64,000 nucleotides of DNA from contig OY282458.1 in assembly GCA_958296245.1 (NCBI GenBank), positions 2,098,197 to 2,162,196 on the forward strand, given 5' to 3'. A program made the position numbers and the translations under genes. Shown in pieces: positions 58,695 through 64,000 of this stretch (the first letter of the stretch is position 1; every line of letters starts with the position of its first letter). This DNA comes from an uncultured Dehalococcoidia bacterium. Its GTDB lineage: Bacteria; Chloroflexota; Dehalococcoidia; Lucifugimonadales; G958296245. Below the pieces are notes generated by a model. That model ran no database searches, was not told where the DNA came from, and saw only the letters and a program-made list of their open reading frames with translations.

Positions 58695-61600
58695 TTACGG
58701 GGTAACTACGAGTCCGGCCAGCCGTTCTCTGAACACGGCCAGACGCTCGGCCACGTCCATCAGGGGCTCTTCCCAACCGCCGCTCAGCTTGTCGAGCTCC
58801 AGGCGTAGCTGGGTGCGGCCTACCTTTACCCTGCGGCCCAGTAGCTTCCGCAGGGCAGGGCCGGCCCCGCCCACGTCGTCATGCAGACGAAATACGATGT
58901 AGTCATCCTCCCTGGTGACGGACACTACGCCGGCGCGGTGGGCGCGCAGCTTGAGCCTCGCCACGTACGTGAGGTTTTGGACCTGCTGGGGCAATGGTCC
59001 GAACCGGTCTACCATCTCCTCTTCGATCTCGCTGACCTTGTCCATCGACTCCAAGGCGCCGATGCGCCGGTACAAGTCCAAGCGGGTGGAGAGGTCCGGT
59101 ACGTACTGCTGAGGGATGTTTGCGGGAACGCCCAGGTCGACCTTAGGCTTGATCTCGGCTCCGTTCAGCAGCCGCTCTTGGAGCTGAGGGGCCTGCTTCC
59201 CTGCGCCGTCCGGGCCGGGGCTGGGGTCAGATGCGGCCCTTGCCCTCACCTCCTCCACCGCCTCACCCAGTAGGCGCGTGTATAGATCGAAGCCCAAGGC
59301 GTGTATATGGCCGCTCTGTTCGGCGCCCAAGACGTTACCGGCTCCTCTGATCTCCAAGTCCTTCATGGCGATCTGGAAGCCCGCGCCCAGTTCGGACGCG
59401 GCCAGCATGGTGCGCAGCCTCTTCTCCGCCGTCTCGGTCAGGCTGCGTGCGGGCGGTATCAGGAGATAGGCGTAGGCGCGGCGGGCGCCCCGCCCCACCC
59501 TGCCCCTCAGTTGATAGAGCTGAGCGAGGCCGAATGTGTCGGCCCGGTTGACGATGAGCGTGTTGACGTTGGGGATGTCCAGCCCGGACTCGATGATGGT
59601 CGTGCAAGCCAGGACGTCGAACTTCCCTTGGGAGAAGTCGAGCATAGCGCGCTCCAGATGCTCTTCGGGCATCTGTCCATGTGCAACGCCCACCGACGCC
59701 TCCGGGACGAGGCGCCGGACGTAGCCTGCCATGTAGTCGATGTTGTACACCCGATTGTGCAGGAAGTAGACCTGGCCCTGTCGGTCTATCTCGCGCCGGA
59801 CCGCTTCCCGGATCAGGTCGTCGCTGAATTCAGACACGTAGGTCTTGATGGGCAAACGCTCGTCCGGGGGCGTTTCAATAGTGCTCATGTCGCGGATTCC
59901 CGCGAGGGAGAGATGCAGTGTGCGCGGTATCGGAGTGGCAGTCAGGGTCAGAACGTCCACCTCGTGCCGCATCTGCTTGAGGCGCTCCTTGTGGGCTACT
60001 CCGAAGCGTTGTTCTTCGTCTATGATGACCAACCCGAGATCCTTGAATGCTACGTCCTTTTGTATGAGGCGGTGCGTCCCGATGCAGATGTCCACGTTGC
60101 CGCTCGCCAAGCCCTGAACCACGGCCCGTTGCTCCTCCCTGGACCGGAAGCGGCTCAGCACTTCAACGGAGACGGGGTAGGCGCGGAGGCGTTGAGAGAA
60201 CGTGACGTAGTGCTGCTGGGCCAGTACAGTAGTAGGCGCCAGGAGGGCCACCTGCACACCCTCCATGACTGCCTTGAAGGCTGCCCTGAGGGCGACCTCG
60301 GTCTTGCCATATCCCACGTCGCCACAGACCAAGCGGTCCATGGGCCGCCCGCGTTCCATGTCGACCTTCACGGCGACTATGGTCTCCTTCTGGTCGGGCG
60401 TTTCCTCGAACGGGAAGGAGTCCTCCAACTCGACCTGCCAGGGAGCATCGGCGGTAAAGCTCCGGCCCTCGGCCAGCTCGCGAGCAGCGTACAGGGCGAC
60501 CAGCTCCGAGGCCATCTCACGAGTTGACCTTACCACCTTCTCCTTGGCGCGTTGCCATTCCTGGGTACCGAGGCGGGTCAGCGCAGGGGGCCTGTCCATC
60601 GGTGCGACGTAGGGCGCGACCCTGTCCAGATGGTCCACCGGAACGTAGAGCACGTCGTTCTGGGCATACTGGATCATCAGGTATTCTCTGTCGCCGTCAT
60701 CCCTGGGGTTGCGCCCCGTACCCGTGAATCGCCCTATGCCGTGCTCCACGTGTACGACGTAATCCCCTGGTTTTATCTCCGAAACCAAGGTGTTCCTGGG
60801 CGCGGCGCGGCGACGGCCCGATCGCCTCTGCTTGGCTGTGCCGAATATCTCGTTGTCGCTCAGGACAACCAGCTTCCGGCTCTCGGCGGTGAGCGCGAAG
60901 CCCCCGCTCAGCCCCACGTCCGGGGCGTGCAGAACGGTAACGGCGCCTCCGGCCGGCGGTGTGTCCAGGCTGTCACGCCGGACAGGGTCCACTCCATATT
61001 CGGCGAGTATTTCCGAAAGCCGCTGCGGGACCGACGTTACGGCCAACACCCTGTGCCCCTCCCCGGAGAGACGCTCCACCTCACCGGCAAGGGCCGCGGT
61101 GTCCCCGTAGAACTCGGGCGCTGAGGCGAAGGGCATCATGAACACGTCAGCCCCGGTCAGTTCGTGGGCGCCCCAGGGCGTAACGTCCAGCCTGCGGGTG
61201 AATCTGCTAACGGCGGCCTGCACCTCCGGCCAGGTGAGGTGCGACGATGGGACCCCTCTGGGAAGCTCGCCCCGCGACTGCTTGGCGCGCTTCAGTTCCC
61301 GGGCGCGTTCGTCGTGTGCTCGTGCGGCGTCGGCAGCGTCGGCGGGGCGTAGAGTTGCTATCAGGCCGCCGTCAGGGAGATAGTCGAGCAAGCAGCCTTC
61401 GTTGAAGATCCCACTGTAGAAGTTGACCTCCTCAACCTCGCGGCCCTCGACCAGGTCGTCAAGCTCCCGAGCTATGCGCTCCTTCGCCGCATCGGCACAG
61501 CCGGAGTAGTCGATCTCCCTGACGCGCCTCTCGATCTCGTCCCGGCCTATCAAGCCGGGTAGGGACTCCTGCGCGGCAGTCACCTCGACGGCCTCAACTT

Positions 61601-62264
61601 CCTCAGTGGAACGCTGCGTCCCGGGGTCGAAGAGGCGCAACGAGTCGATCTCGTCGCCCCATAGCTCGATGCGCGCCGGCGCCGACGCCCCGACGGGGTA
61701 TATATCGACGACACCCCCGCGCCTGCTCATGAGGCCGGGCGCATCCACCACGGGTTCGAACCGGTAGCCGAGGCGCCGCCACGCTTCCATAGTGCTCTCC
61801 AAGCCCATCCGGTCTCCGCGCCTCAGGACGCGGCGGCTGGCCTCGAAGGCGCGGCGGCCTATGGTCTTCTGTGCTATAGCCGTCGTGGAGGCAACCACCA
61901 GTGGCGGGTGGTCCCCCGGGTCCAGTATCGCGGCGAGGGCGCGAAGGCGTTGTATGGTCGTGTCCGCATCGGATACCACCCGCTCGAAGGGCAGGGTCTC
62001 AGTCTCCGGGAAGTGAAGGACGTCGGCGCTGTCGACCCAGACCAAGAGCTGGTCGTACAGCCTGCGCGCGGCCTCCGGCCCGGGGGCGACGATCAGAACC
62101 GGGATGCCTGCCCGTCTCCACAATGCGGAGAGCGAGAAGGCGGCGGCCTCCGATGCAGCCTGCATCCGGCCATTCAGGCGGTCTCTACGCACGGAGGCGA
62201 GCAGGCGCTTGAAGTTCGGGCTGGCCTCCAGTAGGCTCCATAGTGCCCCGAGGCGTCTTGGCAA
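58695..62264 (-). CDS. mfd: Transcription-repair coupling factor Mfd
   Basis: 1,189 residues, normal length. UvrB-homology region at the N-terminus, CarD-like RNA polymerase interaction domain near 480-560 ([16 protein letters not shown]), RecG-like motor with Walker [18 protein letters not shown] near 643 and [15 protein letters not shown] near 743, TRG motif region near 880-900, and the C-terminal autoinhibitory domain. It removes stalled RNA polymerase and recruits UvrA. The start is TTG with AGGAGG five bases upstream. Confidence 0.96.
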   Translation of the reverse strand: MPRRLGALWSLLEASPNFKRLLASVRRDRLNGRMQAASEAAAFSLSALWRRAGIPVLIVAPGPEAARRLYDQLLVWVDSADVLHFPETETLPFERVVSDADTTIQRLRALAAILDPGDHPPLVVASTTAIAQKTIGRRAFEASRRVLRRGDRMGLESTMEAWRRLGYRFEPVVDAPGLMSRRGGVVDIYPVGASAPARIELWGDEIDSLRLFDPGTQRSTEEVEAVEVTAAQESLPGLIGRDEIERRVREIDYSGCADAAKERIARELDDLVEGREVEEVNFYSGIFNEGCLLDYLPDGGLIATLRPADAADAARAHDERARELKRAKQSRGELPRGVPSSHLTWPEVQAAVSRFTRRLDVTPWGAHELTGADVFMMPFASAPEFYGDTAALAGEVERLSGEGHRVLAVTSVPQRLSEILAEYGVDPVRRDSLDTPPAGGAVTVLHAPDVGLSGGFALTAESRKLVVLSDNEIFGTAKQRRSGRRRAAPRNTLVSEIKPGDYVVHVEHGIGRFTGTGRNPRDDGDREYLMIQYAQNDVLYVPVDHLDRVAPYVAPMDRPPALTRLGTQEWQRAKEKVVRSTREMASELVALYAARELAEGRSFTADAPWQVELEDSFPFEETPDQKETIVAVKVDMERGRPMDRLVCGDVGYGKTEVALRAAFKAVMEGVQVALLAPTTVLAQQHYVTFSQRLRAYPVSVEVLSRFRSREEQRAVVQGLASGNVDICIGTHRLIQKDVAFKDLGLVIIDEEQRFGVAHKERLKQMRHEVDVLTLTATPIPRTLHLSLAGIRDMSTIETPPDERLPIKTYVSEFSDDLIREAVRREIDRQGQVYFLHNRVYNIDYMAGYVRRLVPEASVGVAHGQMPEEHLERAMLDFSQGKFDVLACTTIIESGLDIPNVNTLIVNRADTFGLAQLYQLRGRVGRGARRAYAYLLIPPARSLTETAEKRLRTMLAASELGAGFQIAMKDLEIRGAGNVLGAEQSGHIHALGFDLYTRLLGEAVEEVRARAASDPSPGPDGAGKQAPQLQERLLNGAEIKPKVDLGVPANIPQQYVPDLSTRLDLYRRIGALESMDKVSEIEEEMVDRFGPLPQQVQNLTYVARLKLRAHRAGVVSVTREDDYIVFRLHDDVGGAGPALRKLLGRRVKVGRTQLRLELDKLSGGWEEPLMDVAERLAVFRERLAGLVVTP

Positions 62265-62306
62265 GTAGTCCTCCTATGACCCAGCAGATGGTCTCAACAC
62301 TCCAAA

Positions 62307-62333
62307 AGGCCAGCCCCCAAACCGGGCTAGCCT
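62307..62333 (-). other. Hairpin upstream of mfd
   Basis: On the minus strand AGGCTAGCCC and GGGCTGGCCT pair (one T-G wobble) around a 7-base loop, followed by TTTTGG, 43 bases before the mfd start. It could be an attenuator or a terminator for upstream transcription. Confidence 0.35.
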
Positions 62334-62647
62334 CGCGCCATAGGATTCTAGCACGGCTGGCTTCCCGCCGTGGGAGCTAGGCGGCGCCGTAGGAGGGCGC
62401 CCCGCCGCCCCCGTGCAGGCGGCGGGGCCGCGTGGTGGCTCCTAGCAACCATCGCGGCGCTCGCGGCGGCGGTGTTGTTGGCGCGTACCCTGCTCTGAGG
62501 CCGTCAGCAAGCTGCCGAAACGTTGAAAACGGCCACCGGTACCCGCTTGAATATCCCGTCGACGCAAGAGCTATGATAGATATTGGAGTGGAGCGAACTG
62601 CCCGGGAACGATGCGCCGACAAAGCCGGGCGCTCCCAGGAGAGCAGG

Positions 62648-63907
62648 ATGGGAATGAAAGACCTCGTTGACGAATCCACCGCCAGAGGCGCCGAGGCGAG
62701 GCGAGAAACCGGCGGGCTGATCCTGTCAGAGGAACAGCTCGACGGTATGCTCAGCGAGGTGCGCCGCAGCGCCTCGGCAGCGCCTCCGCCGACCGACGAA
62801 GGGGCCGCCGGGAGCAGCTTCACCTTGGCAATTGACCGCTTGGCGCAGATGGCCGTAGATAGCGGGAGGGGCCAGCCGGGCGAGATGACGTTGTCTCTCA
62901 ACGATCTAACGCAGATGCTCAGAAAGGCCCACTCCTCCGCGATCAGCGCACAGAAACGCCGGGACCTGCACGAGAGGACGCCGCAGGGGGCACGCCGGAT
63001 CCGGCAACGAGCCGAGCTGGACATGCGGCTCGACGCGAACCTCCTCGCCAATTTGGCGCGGTGGGTTGGCTTCCACAAGCGCACGCTCGGGACGCGAACC
63101 CTACGGTCTCTCGTCGAAACCTACGCAATGACAGGACACCTCAGCCCCACTGCGGCCAAGGTGCTGGTCCGCGCGGAGGCTTTCACTTTCCTACCCGACG
63201 AGTCCTCATACCACGATGCACCCGACGACCACCTCGCCATCGCTTTGCAGAGCCTGCACGGCATCATATACGGCGCCGGCATCCTCCCGGCAGAGCCCCC
63301 GGACCCATTCGAGGTAGCCCACGCCCTGAGGTGGACCGACCATGAGGCGGACGAGGGAGAGGATGCGAAGGCCGCTGTCTCCGCCGGGCAGGACCTGAAG
63401 AAGGGCGCTGTCACGGCTGGTACCAAGCTGCCCCGCGAATACGAGAGAGCGTTGTCGGCCCTCCGGCAGGCTTTCGCCCAGCCTGGATCGAGTGAGGGTT
63501 CGGTAACGGTTCTCGACCCCGATGCGGGCGTGAAGGATGACGCACCTCCGGCGCAATCGACGCCAAGGAGCACGTCTCATCCCACGGACCTGACCGACGA
63601 GGAGTGGGAACGGATCAGGCCCATTGTCCCGGCCACCAAGGCCGGCGGACGGCCTCAGAAGTACGATAGGCGTGAGATTGTGAACGCCATCCTATTCCAG
63701 GCGAAGACCAACTGCCCGTGGCGCAGCCTGCCACCCGGTCTGCCGCCCTGGAAGATCGCCCACCACTACTACCGTACTTGGACGAACAAAGGCGTTTGGG
63801 ATCCGATAAGCGAGGCGCTCGGCCTTACCGATGCGGTGGATGGGGAACGAGGCGGCCGCGCAGCCGGAGGGGCGCCGGACGAGCTCGTCGAGGCGGGCGC
63901 CAGATAG
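62648..63907 (+). CDS. Unrecognised protein with DUF4096 (IS5 transposase N-terminal) C-terminus
   Basis: 419 residues from the ATG at 62648, chosen for the CAGGAGAGCAGG site. The first 300 residues match no family I know: charged helical segments (LSEEQLDGMLSEVRRSA, LSLNDLTQMLRKAHSSA) and a helical middle (LARWVGFHKRTLGTRTLRSLVE). The last 110 carry TDLTDEEWERIRPIVP, GGRPQKYDRREIVNAILFQA and CPWRSLPPGLPPW, the DUF4096 domain that starts IS5-type transposases. No DDE core follows and the gene stops at 63907. The region 63908-64000 shows nothing recognisable. Confidence 0.65.
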   Translation: MGMKDLVDESTARGAEARRETGGLILSEEQLDGMLSEVRRSASAAPPPTDEGAAGSSFTLAIDRLAQMAVDSGRGQPGEMTLSLNDLTQMLRKAHSSAISAQKRRDLHERTPQGARRIRQRAELDMRLDANLLANLARWVGFHKRTLGTRTLRSLVETYAMTGHLSPTAAKVLVRAEAFTFLPDESSYHDAPDDHLAIALQSLHGIIYGAGILPAEPPDPFEVAHALRWTDHEADEGEDAKAAVSAGQDLKKGAVTAGTKLPREYERALSALRQAFAQPGSSEGSVTVLDPDAGVKDDAPPAQSTPRSTSHPTDLTDEEWERIRPIVPATKAGGRPQKYDRREIVNAILFQAKTNCPWRSLPPGLPPWKIAHHYYRTWTNKGVWDPISEALGLTDAVDGERGGRAAGGAPDELVEAGAR

Positions 63908-64000
63908 CCGGAGTCAGGGACGACCTGGCGACGGGTTCTAACCCGTTAGAGACATCTACAGTCGAGCGCGGCTGTGAGGCATTCCCGCCGATGGTGCAGC

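Noticed and set aside
1-64000. CRISPR array
   Set aside because: No set of regularly spaced identical repeats with unique spacers was seen; the repeats at 30011 and 55150 have other structures.
1-64000. rRNA genes, selC or SECIS elements
   Set aside because: Looked for and not seen; only five ordinary tRNAs are recognisable.

Overview
The window is GC-rich, densely coded bacterial chromosome with housekeeping genes on both strands, five tRNA genes, a large restriction/defence island and many gene remnants. The mix is most consistent with a Chloroflexota bacterium of the Dehalococcoidia/SAR202 type: a homodimeric glycyl-tRNA synthetase, SelB, HerA and NurA, a ferredoxin:thioredoxin-reductase-like protein next to thioredoxin, an enolase-superfamily dehydratase, a BNR sialidase, an SMP-30 lactonase and a kinase-plus-OmpR-regulator fusion. 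This assignment is inference from gene content; there is no rRNA in the window.

Layout. 1-4266 (minus): a probable anti-phage operon made of a PLD-SNF2 helicase, an AbrB/PIN toxin-antitoxin pair and the start of an Eco57I-type methylase that runs off the left edge. 4417-10020: a GAF-PAS-histidine kinase-receiver-winged helix protein, its divergent control region, two unrecognised genes, and a partial duplicate of the kinase 5' end plus control region. 10060-15993 (plus): a five-gene operon (small secreted protein, lipoprotein, ABC ATPase, two FtsX-type permeases) starting directly behind the duplicated control region. 16180-20595 (minus): nurA, selB, hemW. 20693-22677 (minus): a PmeII-type restriction-modification pair and a small protein. 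22786-24437: glyS and tRNA-Ala. 24439-37706: a type I restriction locus (hsdM, hsdS, hsdR on the minus strand) that carries, between its subunit genes, a TIR-like/membrane protein pair, a DUF1828-like gene, a Fic-derived protein without its catalytic core, an AlbA/RecG-like protein, an ATPase/DUF4276 pair, a broken darTG and a second hsdR start fragment. 37809-40524 (plus): GNAT, HAS-barrel-like protein and herA, translationally coupled. 40664-49868: zincin, a divergent carbamoyltransferase, SMP-30, P-loop kinase, an ABC-2 exporter, cupin, queuosine-precursor transporter, sialidase and four minus-strand tRNAs (Arg, Asp, Val, His), with a MITE-like repeat. 50036-57208: enolase-superfamily enzyme, CNNM/CorC protein, a second MITE copy beside an IS481-type element, FTR-like protein, thioredoxin, a tandem repeat of the thioredoxin/amidase junction, and the amidase. 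57211-64000: thrC, mfd and an unusual protein with a transposase-derived DUF4096 C-terminus.

How parts work together. The strongest regulatory signal is four 7-bp GTRACAC half-sites with 4-bp spacers (the geometry of PhoB/OmpR-type boxes) between the kinase fusion gene and a rightward -10 element. The same control region recurs upstream of the FtsX-transporter operon, so the fused kinase-regulator is inferred to control itself and that operon. The type I locus is best read as a nested defence island with both live and decaying modules. NurA and HerA, normally neighbours, are 21 kb apart on either side of this island.
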